NCBI GenBank assembly: GCA_017634975.1 | Contig: JAGBMJ010000002.1 | Location: 1-64,000, forward strand | DNA length: 64,000 nucleotides | Origin: Lachnospiraceae bacterium | GTDB lineage: Bacteria; Bacillota; Clostridia; Lachnospirales; Lachnospiraceae | Direction: 5' to 3' | Part shown: in pieces, positions 20,601 to 27,968 of the stretch | Layout: every line of letters begins with the position of its first letter | Position numbering within the stretch: position 1 is the stretch's first letter | Made by a program: the position numbers and the translations under genes | The notes under the pieces: model-generated | Database searches by the model: none | Told to the model about the DNA's origin: nothing | Seen by the model: the letters and a program-made list of their open reading frames with translations, nothing else

Positions 20601-20720
20601 ACAGCCAATGCATTTGATGAAGATGTTCAGAAAAGTCTTCAGGCCGGTATGAACGCGCATCTGAGCAAACCGGTTAAGCCGGAAATATTATTCAAAACCC
20701 TGGAGGATTTATTAATTTGA
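17637..20720 (+). CDS. Hybrid sensor histidine kinase with two receiver domains
   Basis: This is a 1027-residue membrane kinase. An N-terminal membrane segment (about 13-35), an external sensor of about 260 residues (probably Cache-like), and a second membrane segment (about 298-318) come first. A coiled coil and a PAS-like region follow (about 335-500). His528 in SNMSHEIRTPMNAI is the autophosphorylation site; the ATPase domain has NAVKFTPEGG, DNGCGM and GSTGLGM. Two receiver domains follow with phospho-acceptors Asp821 (VDWKMP) and Asp957 (MDMRMP). It starts inside the end of the HPt gene. Together the three genes encode a His-Asp-His-Asp relay. Confidence 0.94.
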   Translation: MKYLSNKINVRVGIIGSILVALIMIFGTLWMGHTATEGTRQAVQSVSFLYLDELAGRREQVVEKNLKDNIEVINIAVDSLTEDDLDDLTNLQAFQLRMKTLFHLDRFAFVDEEGLIYTSVGTRDDIDTYPFHPEDLTQAEIFVKDINEDEKTVIIAVPLDSVTFKNHRLVTCFMEIGMDEMLQGVSVASNETNTTYCNLYSADGIALSNTVLSGQANVNNLFMALESAKFDHGYSLNQVKNDFSEHKKGVITFTYNDIQETLQYVPIQGTDWMLTYLIRENIISDRIQSISQATIRRSVIQSLLATAILLIMFSIIARQMRNNASLILEKETAETANRIKQAELENRLSLQEELLNQKKLGEEQDKLITALASDYWSVYYLELDTGEGVCYQQHSAIKNGLRPGDRFDYLYELEKYANSTIKEEYKQEFIDFVQPDNIRRRLKEQRVIAYRYMVHRHDEDTYEEIRFAGVRHPEDRKDHIVHAVGACFVNVDAETRKTMEQSRALQEALSAAEQANKAKTTFLSNMSHEIRTPMNAIIGLNSIILNDPEISKNVREHSERIGTSANHLLGIINDILDMSRIESGRLVLRKEEFSFSKMLEQVNTVISGQCKEKGLEYQCHMKGAIDDCYVGDDVKLRQVLINILGNAVKFTPEGGRVSLLIEKLNQYDKNVTLGFTIRDNGCGMSKEYLPQLFEPFTQEDSSSTNQYGSTGLGMPITKSVVELMNGHIEVESEKNVGSIFKVTVTLQESDNKEMKLYDGEIDPREMSILVIDDDPIACEHASVVMEQVGIKCETVTSGREAVEMVRIKHGRREDYDLVLVDWKMPEMDGIETTRQIREIVGYHTPIIILTSYNWDEIDEVAKEAGVDTFVSKPLFAGNVIDEFKEAFRRKNDNQVEQNPELAGKKVLLAEDVDVNADIMVMVLEMRGISADTAENGRIAVEKFTSSPAGYYDAILMDMRMPEMDGLEATKTIRALDREDAKTIPIIALTANAFDEDVQKSLQAGMNAHLSKPVKPEILFKTLEDLLI

Positions 20721-20726
20721 AACCAT

Positions 20727-20790
20727 GGAAAACCATGGGGACGGACCTGGTGGTACTTCAGTACCATCAGGTCCGTCCCCGTGGTTTTCC
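20727..20790. repeat. 64-bp palindrome, GGGGACGGACC family
   Basis: Two 31-base arms with two mismatches flank a 2-base centre; the core is GGGGACGGACC. It fills the gap between the convergent kinase and radical SAM genes, where it probably ends transcription in both directions. Confidence 0.88.
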
Positions 20791-20801
20791 CCGTGGTTTT
20801 T

Positions 20802-22151
20802 TCAGATCGATCCGGCCAGACGCTCTGCAAGCAGTCCGATCCGTTCATAGGTAATAGCCTGACAGATCCGGTCGGTGACTCTGCCGAATTTACGATACAG
20901 GAAATTGAATAACAGATAGGCGGCGCGGATCTCTTTTGCATCCGGTAACCGGCGGATGATATTCTTAAAGCTGTAGATATCTTTGTAGATCTGCAGATAA
21001 CCCCGGTACAGTTCCTGCTTTGTCATACCTTTTGGCTCAAAAACAACATGCGCCGTATTGTACAGAGACAGATCGTCGGTGAGGATCCTTCCGTCTGCCT
21101 TCATACGATCATAGAGGGCGGTTCCAGGGTAGGGAGTCAGGATATGAGAAGTGACGGTTTCAATCTTGTTTTTTACGATCCAGTCAAGTGTTGACTTGAA
21201 AGTATCGGAGGTATCCCCGTCGAGACCGAAGACGAAACTGGCATTGATCATAATACCTCTGGAATGGATCGCCCTGATCGCTTTTTCATATTCCTGCGTG
21301 TGGTTCTGTACTTTATGAACGCCGCTTACAGCAGCGGGATTGATGCTTTCGAAACCGATAAACAGGCTTTGGCATCCGGAATGCTTCATAAGATCCAATA
21401 GTTCTTCATCAAAAGCGGCATTGATCGAGACGGCGGCACTCCATTTCAGATGCATGGGACTTATGATCTTCAGAAAATGCTTTGTCCATTTTGGATTTCC
21501 GGCAAAATTATCATCGATAAACATGATGTGCTTCGAGCGGACAGCCTTTATATCCGCAACCACATCTTTGATTTTTCGGTTGACGTACTGGCGGTTCTTG
21601 GCACTGTTATAACAGAAATCACAGCGAAACGGACAGCCTCTGCTGGTATGGACCACGTTACAGTACAGATACTCGCCCTTTTTAATAAAGTCATAAGCGG
21701 GAGATACGATCTGATCTCCGGAAAGAGGTTTTTGGCAGCGGTAAACCGGCTTTAAGGCATGGTTTTCGTAATCCTGCAGAATCTGCGGCCATGTTCCCTC
21801 TGCTGCACCGATACAAAGTATATCAAAGGCATCTTTGGGAATACTTTCACAGGAAGTCGTGATGTGGATCCCGCCGGCCACAACGATGCAGCCTTTCTTT
21901 CGAAAACGTTTCGCGATACGGATGGCACGGGGCAGTGTATCGACCGTAACGGAGATGCCGACGATATCCGGAGTATCCGAATAGTCAATGTGGCAGATGT
22001 TTTCGTTTTCCAGTTTCACGTCATGGTCCTTCCGGACCAGATTTACGATCGTCAACAACCCCAGCGGAGGTGCCATATGCAGCTTTAGGCCGGTATCCAT
22101 GGGACGCCGAAGCATTTTGGGCTGTATCAGTTTGATCGATAATCGTTTCAT
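20802..22151 (-). CDS. B12-binding-domain radical SAM protein
   Basis: This 449-residue protein has an N-terminal cobalamin-binding-like domain (about 1-150, with DIVGISV, VVAGGIHITT and LCIGAAEGTWP). The radical SAM motif CPFRCDFC is at about residue 176. FIDDNFAGN and the GFESINP strand follow, as in the BchE/HpnJ-like class. Such proteins often carry out methylations or rearrangements on lipids, pigments or natural products; the substrate here is unknown. It stands alone with its own upstream promoter and shares only a terminator palindrome with the kinase gene. Confidence 0.85.
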   Translation of the reverse strand: MKRLSIKLIQPKMLRRPMDTGLKLHMAPPLGLLTIVNLVRKDHDVKLENENICHIDYSDTPDIVGISVTVDTLPRAIRIAKRFRKKGCIVVAGGIHITTSCESIPKDAFDILCIGAAEGTWPQILQDYENHALKPVYRCQKPLSGDQIVSPAYDFIKKGEYLYCNVVHTSRGCPFRCDFCYNSAKNRQYVNRKIKDVVADIKAVRSKHIMFIDDNFAGNPKWTKHFLKIISPMHLKWSAAVSINAAFDEELLDLMKHSGCQSLFIGFESINPAAVSGVHKVQNHTQEYEKAIRAIHSRGIMINASFVFGLDGDTSDTFKSTLDWIVKNKIETVTSHILTPYPGTALYDRMKADGRILTDDLSLYNTAHVVFEPKGMTKQELYRGYLQIYKDIYSFKNIIRRLPDAKEIRAAYLLFNFLYRKFGRVTDRICQAITYERIGLLAERLAGSI

Positions 22152-22185
22152 AGAATACTTTCCTTTTTCTTATATTTGATTTATA

Positions 22186-22214
22186 AGTATATCATAGGTC
22201 AGTTACAGGGACAA
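22186..22214 (-). promoter_or_regulatory. Promoter of the B12-binding radical SAM gene
   Basis: On the minus strand TTGTCC (22209-22214) and TATACT (22186-22191) are separated by 17 bases, about 35 bases before the start codon. Confidence 0.65.
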
Positions 22215-22333
22215 TTTCCTTGTGTGAACGACAGGTATTATCGTGTAAGTAATAACAGGAGCCCGAATCTGATAGAGATAAAGTCGGATTTTAAGTAGTG
22301 CAGAAGAGAAAATTAAGGTGGAGGAGATACCAT

Positions 22334-22849
22334 ATGGGAGAGTATAAGATCAGAGAGGTAAAAACAGAGGATGCAGGAAGACTGGCGGAGATCTATTCTT
22401 ATTACGTAGAGAAGACAGCAGTCTCTTTTGAGTATGAGGCGCCTTCGGCGGTGGAATTCGAAAGACGGATCCGAAAGATCACGGAGAAATATCCGTATCT
22501 GGTATGTGAAAAAGATGGTTATGTAGTAGGATATGTATATGCGAGTACCTACAGCGGCAGGGCAGCATATGCCTGGACGGTGACGACATCGATCTATATC
22601 GACAGAGAGTATCGCAGACAGGGGATCGGTACCCTGCTATACAGGGAACTGGAGAATAAGCTTCGTGAACAGGGGATTGTAAATCTTCTTGCCGGTATTG
22701 CATATTGTGAAGAAGAAGATGAGTATCTGACCCATGACAGTTGCGAGTTTCATTCGAAGGAAGGGTATGAAGAAGTGGCCCGGATGATAACCGTCGGAAA
22801 GAAATTTGACCGATGGTATGATCTCGTATGGATGCAGAAGAAACTGTAA
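22334..22849 (+). CDS. GNAT-family N-acetyltransferase, phosphinothricin-acetyltransferase-like
   Basis: This 171-residue cytoplasmic enzyme would transfer acetyl from acetyl-CoA to an amine. The acetyl-CoA loop is YRRQGIGTLLYR; earlier, TAVSFEYEAPS and KYPYLVCEKDGYVVGYVYAS resemble the phosphinothricin/methionine-sulfone acetyltransferase group. The true substrate cannot be read from the sequence. ATG 22334 is chosen because GGTGGAGGAG precedes it; an in-frame ATG at 22298 would add 12 basic residues outside the fold. Confidence 0.85.
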   Translation: MGEYKIREVKTEDAGRLAEIYSYYVEKTAVSFEYEAPSAVEFERRIRKITEKYPYLVCEKDGYVVGYVYASTYSGRAAYAWTVTTSIYIDREYRRQGIGTLLYRELENKLREQGIVNLLAGIAYCEEEDEYLTHDSCEFHSKEGYEEVARMITVGKKFDRWYDLVWMQKKL

Positions 22850-22863
22850 AGGAATACTCAAAA

Positions 22864-23055
22864 ATGATGAAAGTGGATACAAAGCTGATGAATATGACTC
22901 TTGCCTGTTTATGTAAGCAGGGAGAGCAACCGGCTTATCAGAAGATAAATCTGGACGGGCTGCTCGGTGTGCTCAGGGATTCGGAAAAGTTCTGTAAATT
23001 CAGCGATAATGCAAGAAAAACAGCAGATTGTGGAATATGTTATGATTTGATATAA
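22864..23055 (+). CDS. Small Cys-containing protein of unknown function
   Basis: This is a 63-residue reading frame that starts 15 bases after the acetyltransferase stop with AAAGGA about 10 bases before ATG 22864 (an ATG at 22828 would overlap the acetyltransferase). It has five cysteines (LACLCKQ, KFCKF, DCGICYDL). The CGIC motif near the end could bind metal or be redox-active. No family was recognised. A promoter for the next gene overlaps its stop codon. Confidence 0.55.
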   Translation: MMKVDTKLMNMTLACLCKQGEQPAYQKINLDGLLGVLRDSEKFCKFSDNARKTADCGICYDLI

Positions 23056-23056
23056 T
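23028..23056 (+). promoter_or_regulatory. Promoter of the membrane GGDEF-EAL gene
   Basis: TTGTGG at 23028-23033 and TATAAT at 23051-23056 are 17 bases apart. The -10 box overlaps the stop codon of the 63-residue frame. The leader would be about 90 bases; it did not match c-di-GMP riboswitch consensus by eye. Confidence 0.72.
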
Positions 23057-23155
23057 AGAATACAATGAAATGGCTGCAGTACAGGATCCGGGTTCTGTGC
23101 TGCCTGGATATATAGGGGCTGTCGGTAGAGAACGACGAGTGATGGGGGATAATAT

Positions 23156-25075
23156 ATGCATTATCACATAGAGTTTGATATCGCAGCAATTATACTGACG
23201 ATCTTTATCACGTATTTTATCTTTTACAAAAAAGGTCTTGTAAGGCGTGCCAACCGGGTGTTTCTGGTATTGATCGGGTTGGTCTTTGTTTCCGAAATAT
23301 CCGATATTTTCAGCTCTCTTAGCAATAATGATCCGGATTCCGCACAAAGGTGGTCGCAGGATATCTGGAATTACATTTATCTGGTAGCGCATAATGCGCT
23401 GGCGTATAGTTTTACGGTCTATCTGTTCTTTTTGCTGGATCTGGTAAAAAAGAAGAAAAAAGAATTATATCTCTTGACCATTCCGTTTATCGGAGATCTG
23501 TTCCTTCTTTTGATCAATCCGTTTACCGGGCTGACATTTTATTATGATGCGCAGGGCTATTACAAGCATGGACCGCTCTTTTCGGTAATGTACGGAATCG
23601 CTTTTTTCTATATGGTCTTTTCGATCATTTTTGTGATCCGGCATCGGAAATATCTGGAACAGTCCAAGGTAAAGTCACTTTTGGCTTTTTTGTTCATTTC
23701 TTTTGTACCGGTCGTAGTACAGATGTTTTTCCAGGAGTATCTTCTGACGCTGTTTTTTGAAACAGTCGGCCTGCTCGGGATATTGTTTTCCATCGAAAAT
23801 AAAGAGGACACGATCAGTCCCGTGACCGGTATGCTGAATCGTTTTGTCCTGGAGACAGCCCTGGATGCGGCGATGAACGGAGGCGGAAACACGCTGATCC
23901 TGATCAAGATCGCGAACCTGAATTATTATAATAAAACCATCGGTTACGAGAATATGAATGCTATTCTGGGCCGTATTTCCGTGTGGCTGGAAAAACAATA
24001 TCCGTTATATTCCTGCTATGATTGCGGACGGGGGCACTTTGCCATCCTTTGTGGTGACGTTGACCGGGAAGAAACCGAAACGAGCAGGAAGAAAGTATTT
24101 GCCAGGTTTCAGGAGTCATGGAGCAAAGATAATCTTTCACTGACGTTTCCCGTTCAATTTGGTGTGGTTCGCCTGCCGGACGATGTCAGGACGGTGGAAA
24201 ACCTACAGATGCTGATAGACGAACCTTTTGACGGTAAAGAATCTGCTAACCTGGACGCTGCCGAAACCATAGCGGATTATGAGAGAAGAGTACTGGTAGA
24301 GCAGTTGATCGACAAGGCTTTGAAAAAGAAGAATTTTGTTGTCTGGTATCAGCCTATCTGGGATGCTCATACCGGAAAAGTGCATTCTGCCGAAGCTCTG
24401 TGCCGGCTGCAGGATGAGGAATACGGGCTGATCCCGCCGGATGAATTTATCCCTATCGCAGAACAAAGCGGTACGATCCTGGACATCGGCAGGATGGTTT
24501 TTGAAGAGGTTTGCCGTTTTTATCAGGAAGAACGATTAAAGAAACTGGGACTGGATTATATCGAGGTCAATCTGTCGGTGGTACAGTGCATGAGCAGTAA
24601 TCTGAAGGAGATCTTTGAAGAGATCCTGAAAAAATACGCTCTGGATGCCGGATGCATCAATCTGGAGGTGACAGAGTCCGCAACTGCGAGCAATCAGAAA
24701 ACCATGGTAGAAACCATTGATTATCTGAAACAGCTTGGTTTTTCCTTCTCCCTGGACGATTACGGGACCGGATATTCTAATATTTCCTATATGTATGAAA
24801 TGCCGTTTTCCATCATCAAGATCGATAAGAGTATTCTGTGGAAAGCGATGGATCCTTCTAAGGGAGAAGGGAAGAAGGAAGCGCAGATCTATTTGGAGAA
24901 TACTATCCGTATGCTCAAGGAAATGGGGTATTCCGTTTTGGTCGAGGGGGTGGAAACGCTCGAACAGAAGATGCTTCTGGAAAAGCTGGAATGTGATTAT
25001 TTTCAGGGGTATTATTTCTCAAAACCGGTAGAAAAACAGGTGTTTCGGGATTATGTAAGGGTGGTGAATGCATAA
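23156..25075 (+). CDS. Membrane EAL phosphodiesterase with degenerate GGDEF
   Basis: This is a 639-residue predicted c-di-GMP hydrolase. About seven membrane segments occupy residues 1-215. The GGDEF-like domain (about 220-370) is inactive, with CGRGHF at the active-site position. The EAL domain (about 385-635) has E413-A-L, VNLSVVQ, EVTESA, DDYGTGYSN, KIDKS and EGVET, so it is probably active. GGDEF loss suggests a regulatory or GTP-sensing role for that domain. Its last base pair overlaps the start of the next membrane protein (TAATG), implying that the two are made together. Confidence 0.92.
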   Translation: MHYHIEFDIAAIILTIFITYFIFYKKGLVRRANRVFLVLIGLVFVSEISDIFSSLSNNDPDSAQRWSQDIWNYIYLVAHNALAYSFTVYLFFLLDLVKKKKKELYLLTIPFIGDLFLLLINPFTGLTFYYDAQGYYKHGPLFSVMYGIAFFYMVFSIIFVIRHRKYLEQSKVKSLLAFLFISFVPVVVQMFFQEYLLTLFFETVGLLGILFSIENKEDTISPVTGMLNRFVLETALDAAMNGGGNTLILIKIANLNYYNKTIGYENMNAILGRISVWLEKQYPLYSCYDCGRGHFAILCGDVDREETETSRKKVFARFQESWSKDNLSLTFPVQFGVVRLPDDVRTVENLQMLIDEPFDGKESANLDAAETIADYERRVLVEQLIDKALKKKNFVVWYQPIWDAHTGKVHSAEALCRLQDEEYGLIPPDEFIPIAEQSGTILDIGRMVFEEVCRFYQEERLKKLGLDYIEVNLSVVQCMSSNLKEIFEEILKKYALDAGCINLEVTESATASNQKTMVETIDYLKQLGFSFSLDDYGTGYSNISYMYEMPFSIIKIDKSILWKAMDPSKGEGKKEAQIYLENTIRMLKEMGYSVLVEGVETLEQKMLLEKLECDYFQGYYFSKPVEKQVFRDYVRVVNA

Positions 25076-26163
25076 TGGTGCTGGCATATTATGTAATAAT
25101 CTGTATCCTGTCGTTTCTGTGCTGCGTGATCTTTTTTTGGAGAGTACGTTCCAATTTTTCGCCGTTATATTCCCTGATCTTTATCCTGGCATTGCTGGCA
25201 CATCTGAGTTATGTTATGCTCGCATTATCCGAAAACGTACGGGAAGCATTGCTTGCGAATAAGATGCTTTATATTGGCGGCTGTTATCTGCAGATGATCG
25301 GAATGTTTCTGATCATAACCATTTGCAATATACGGCCGCTCAAATGGATCCGTTTTCTGATGGTTCTTTTCAGTACAGCCGTGTATGGATGTGTACTGAC
25401 AGCAGGATATCTTCCGATTTTTTACAAAAGTGTGGAAATCGAAAAAAGAAACGGGATCACGGTTCTGATTAAGGAATACGGACCGGCACATATGCTGTTT
25501 TACGCCGAGATCATCCTGTATCTGCTCATTACCATCGGTGTGTTGATCTACGGATGGATGAAGAGACCGGATGTATCGAGGAGAAATCTGCTCATTGCAT
25601 CCATTATGCAGATCACTTCCATTTTTGCTTTTTTTGTCGGGCGTTCCATTACAAAAAATATTGAATGGATGGCATTGGCGGATCTGGTGGACGAGATCGG
25701 ATTCCTGCTGATCATGGATCGCGTTGTATTATACCGTGTGGATGATTTGGTAAGCAGTTCCATTTTGAAGGATGGACAATTCGGATATCTTTCGCTGGAT
25801 CTGAATCATAAATATCTGGGTGCCACCGAGGCTGCCCGTCGTTTTCTGCCGGAAATCGTAAAAAATCATACGGATCGTGAGATTGAAAATTCGGAATTGC
25901 GTGATCTTTTCGGGAAGTGGATCGAAGAGTATGAGGAAAAGAAGGTTTCGACCGTGCATACGTACCGGAGAAAAGGATGTATTTATCTGATCCGCATTTC
26001 CAGTCTCTATGATGGCAAACGTAAGCGCGGATATCTGTTGGAGATCTCGGATGATACAGCACATCAGCAACACTTGGAAGGCATCGAAAGATATAATAAA
26101 AACCTGAATGAAGAACTGATGGCAAAGACGAAACTGATCCGTGAGCTGCGAAATAAGAAGTGA
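25075..26163 (+). CDS. 7TM sensor protein with PAS-like domain and no output domain
   Basis: This 362-residue protein has about seven membrane segments (residues 1-220), like the N-terminal 7TM region of some histidine kinases and GGDEF proteins. A soluble PAS-like domain follows (about 235-335, FGYLSLDLNHKYLGATEAARRF), then a short coiled coil ending in KTKLIRELRNKK. No kinase, GGDEF or EAL domain follows. Overlap with the EAL gene suggests it acts as a partner or regulator of that protein. Alternatively it is a truncated signalling protein that has lost its output. Confidence 0.8.
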   Translation: MVLAYYVIICILSFLCCVIFFWRVRSNFSPLYSLIFILALLAHLSYVMLALSENVREALLANKMLYIGGCYLQMIGMFLIITICNIRPLKWIRFLMVLFSTAVYGCVLTAGYLPIFYKSVEIEKRNGITVLIKEYGPAHMLFYAEIILYLLITIGVLIYGWMKRPDVSRRNLLIASIMQITSIFAFFVGRSITKNIEWMALADLVDEIGFLLIMDRVVLYRVDDLVSSSILKDGQFGYLSLDLNHKYLGATEAARRFLPEIVKNHTDREIENSELRDLFGKWIEEYEEKKVSTVHTYRRKGCIYLIRISSLYDGKRKRGYLLEISDDTAHQQHLEGIERYNKNLNEELMAKTKLIRELRNKK

Positions 26164-26211
26164 TCCGCAGACGGAAATTTATGAAATATTTACAAAAAAA
26201 CAGCCGAACGC

Positions 26212-26243
26212 TTGCACATTTCTTGCACTTGAGGGTTTATAAT
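26212..26243 (+). promoter_or_regulatory. Possible promoter of the duplicated-domain lipoprotein gene
   Basis: TATAAT lies at 26238-26243 with TTGCAC upstream at 26212-26217 (20-base spacer, too long) and again at 26223-26228 (too short). The -10 box is convincing; the -35 assignment is not. Confidence 0.45.
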
Positions 26244-26290
26244 GCGATTTGTAACAGGGATACTAAACAAGAAAAACGGAGGAAAAAGTT

Positions 26291-27199
26291 ATGAAGAAGA
26301 ACGCATTGGTGATGGCAACGATCCTGAGTGTAGGTATGATGGCAGGCTGCGGCAGTAATACGGAAGCGCCGGTTACGGAGAGTGCCCCGGTGGAAGAAAA
26401 GGTGCAGAGCACCGAAACCGTTGCAGTAACGGAGGCAGCACCGGCAGATACGACACCTTCCGCAACGATCGCAAACGAGAATGAAAACAGCGATATCGTA
26501 TATCTGGGAGGTCTTTATGCAGTTTCGTCTACCTGTGATATGAACCTTGCACTTTTTCAGTCTGCGGGTGAACCGGTAGCGATCGTAGAGATCCCGGCAG
26601 AGAATATCCTGTATTATGGAACGTATACAACCGAAGATGCAAAACTGGAGGACGGTACCGAGTATACTCTGCTTACCGTAGAGGATCATAAATTCGGATA
26701 TTTCTTCCTGGATGAATATACCGGGATCCTGGTAGATGAAGATGGTAATGTCTATGATGCCAAGGCAATGGATGAGAGCTTTGCAATGGATATGGTAAAT
26801 ACCACGATCAACGGCAGCGGCGAAGACGAGATGCCATCCGCAGAGGAACAGGTGGCAGCAGTAATGGCGGATCTGGTGTACGTAGGCGGGCTGGCTGCGG
26901 ATAGTGATGAAAGTGATCTGACCATAGCCTTTTTCAGATATCAGGACGATCCGCTGACTCTTGTATACGAAAATGGTACGATCGTGGAATACGGCTATAA
27001 CTATACAACAGAGGATGCGGTTTTGGAAGACGGAACGGCCTATACCGCTATGACGATCGGCACTATGGAGTGCGGATATTACTTCTATGAAGACGGATCC
27101 GGCTTCGTGGTCGATGAGAGTGGCAAGAAGTATGAGGCTTATCCGCTGGATGAGGATACCGCAAACGATTATGTGCGAATCACCATTGTCGGTGAATAA
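26291..27199 (+). CDS. Lipoprotein with two copies of a roughly 100-residue domain
   Basis: This 302-residue protein is a lipoprotein (MMAGCG, Cys about 20) with a Thr/Glu/Pro-rich linker. Two tandem domains follow at about residues 70-175 and 195-300. They share VY(L/V)GGL, YTTEDA.LEDGT.YT and DE(S/D)G.VYDA/KKYEA patterns, so the gene contains an internal duplication. The protein is strongly acidic. No enzymatic motif was seen; it may be a cell-surface binding or structural protein. It is a single-gene unit ended by a palindromic hairpin. Confidence 0.85.
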   Translation: MKKNALVMATILSVGMMAGCGSNTEAPVTESAPVEEKVQSTETVAVTEAAPADTTPSATIANENENSDIVYLGGLYAVSSTCDMNLALFQSAGEPVAIVEIPAENILYYGTYTTEDAKLEDGTEYTLLTVEDHKFGYFFLDEYTGILVDEDGNVYDAKAMDESFAMDMVNTTINGSGEDEMPSAEEQVAAVMADLVYVGGLAADSDESDLTIAFFRYQDDPLTLVYENGTIVEYGYNYTTEDAVLEDGTAYTAMTIGTMECGYYFYEDGSGFVVDESGKKYEAYPLDEDTANDYVRITIVGE

Positions 27200-27221
27200 G
27201 CAAGAGGAACGAAAAACCATG

Positions 27222-27285
27222 AAAAACCATGGGGACGGACCTTCTGGTACTAAAGTACCACAAGGTCCGTCCCCATGGTTTTTTT
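27222..27285. repeat. Palindromic terminator-like repeat, GGGGACGGACC family
   Basis: Two 30-base arms with few mismatches flank AA, with core GGGGACGGACC; the 3' arm ends in a run of T residues. It lies 22 bases after the lipoprotein gene. A doubled AAAAACCATG precedes it, as also seen near 20721. Confidence 0.87.
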
Positions 27286-27287
27286 AT

Positions 27288-27316
27288 TTGCCACGGAGGG
27301 GGATAAACGATATAAT
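27288..27316 (+). promoter_or_regulatory. Promoter of the flavin reductase-ABC exporter operon
   Basis: TTGCCA (27288-27293) and TATAAT (27311-27316) are 17 bases apart, immediately after the palindrome. Confidence 0.75.
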
Positions 27317-27395
27317 AAAAAAGAATATGCGCATCATCTCAAACCGCAGACATGAAGGCAAGACGTCAGACGAGAGAATAAAGGAGAAATGACCC

Positions 27396-27968
27396 ATGGC
27401 AAGACAATACTGGAAGCCTTCCAATATGCTTTATCCGGTTCCGGCAGTGCTGGTAAGCTGTGCGGACGAAAACGGAAAGGCAAATGTGATGACGGCAGCA
27501 TGGGCGGGGACGATCTGTTCCGATCCGGTGATGCTGTCCGTGTCCATCCGCAAGGAGCGCTATTCCCATGCGATCATCAAACGTACCGGAGAATTTGTGG
27601 TGAGCCTGACGACGGAGAAGCTTGCGAAAGTAACGGATTATGTCGGTGTGAAGTCCGGAAGAGAGATCGATAAATTCGCCCTGACGGGTGATCTGAAACT
27701 GACAAAGTGCGAATCCCGTTTCGTAAAGGCACCCGGCATTGCGGAGAGTCCAGTCTGTCTGGAATGCAGAGTGAAACAGATCCTGGAACTGGGCAGCCAC
27801 GATATGTTTATCGCGGAAGTACTAAGCACCGATATCGATGAGCAGTATCTCGACGAAAAGGGAAAATTCGACCTGGCAAAAGCCGGTCTGATCAGTTATT
27901 CCCACGGGGAGTATTATTCTCTGGGAGAGCTGCTTGGGAAATTTGGCTATTCGGTAAAGAAGAAATGA
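27396..27968 (+). CDS. Flavin reductase family protein (FMN-binding)
   Basis: This 190-residue protein belongs to the flavoredoxin/flavin-reductase group, which binds FMN in a split-barrel fold. Visible features are PVPAVLVSCADENGKANVMTAAW-type N-terminal strands (residues 13-36), SVSIRKERYSH and FVVSLTTEKLAKVTDY. The physiological reaction is not known; many relatives pass electrons between NAD(P)H or ferredoxin-linked partners and flavin. The ribosome site is AAAGGAG. Its stop overlaps the start of the first ABC exporter gene by 4 bases. Confidence 0.88.
   Translation: MARQYWKPSNMLYPVPAVLVSCADENGKANVMTAAWAGTICSDPVMLSVSIRKERYSHAIIKRTGEFVVSLTTEKLAKVTDYVGVKSGREIDKFALTGDLKLTKCESRFVKAPGIAESPVCLECRVKQILELGSHDMFIAEVLSTDIDEQYLDEKGKFDLAKAGLISYSHGEYYSLGELLGKFGYSVKKK

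Noticed and set aside
23063..23155. c-di-GMP riboswitch in the leader of the EAL gene
   Set aside because: The leader does not contain the GEMM-type conserved motifs when read by eye.
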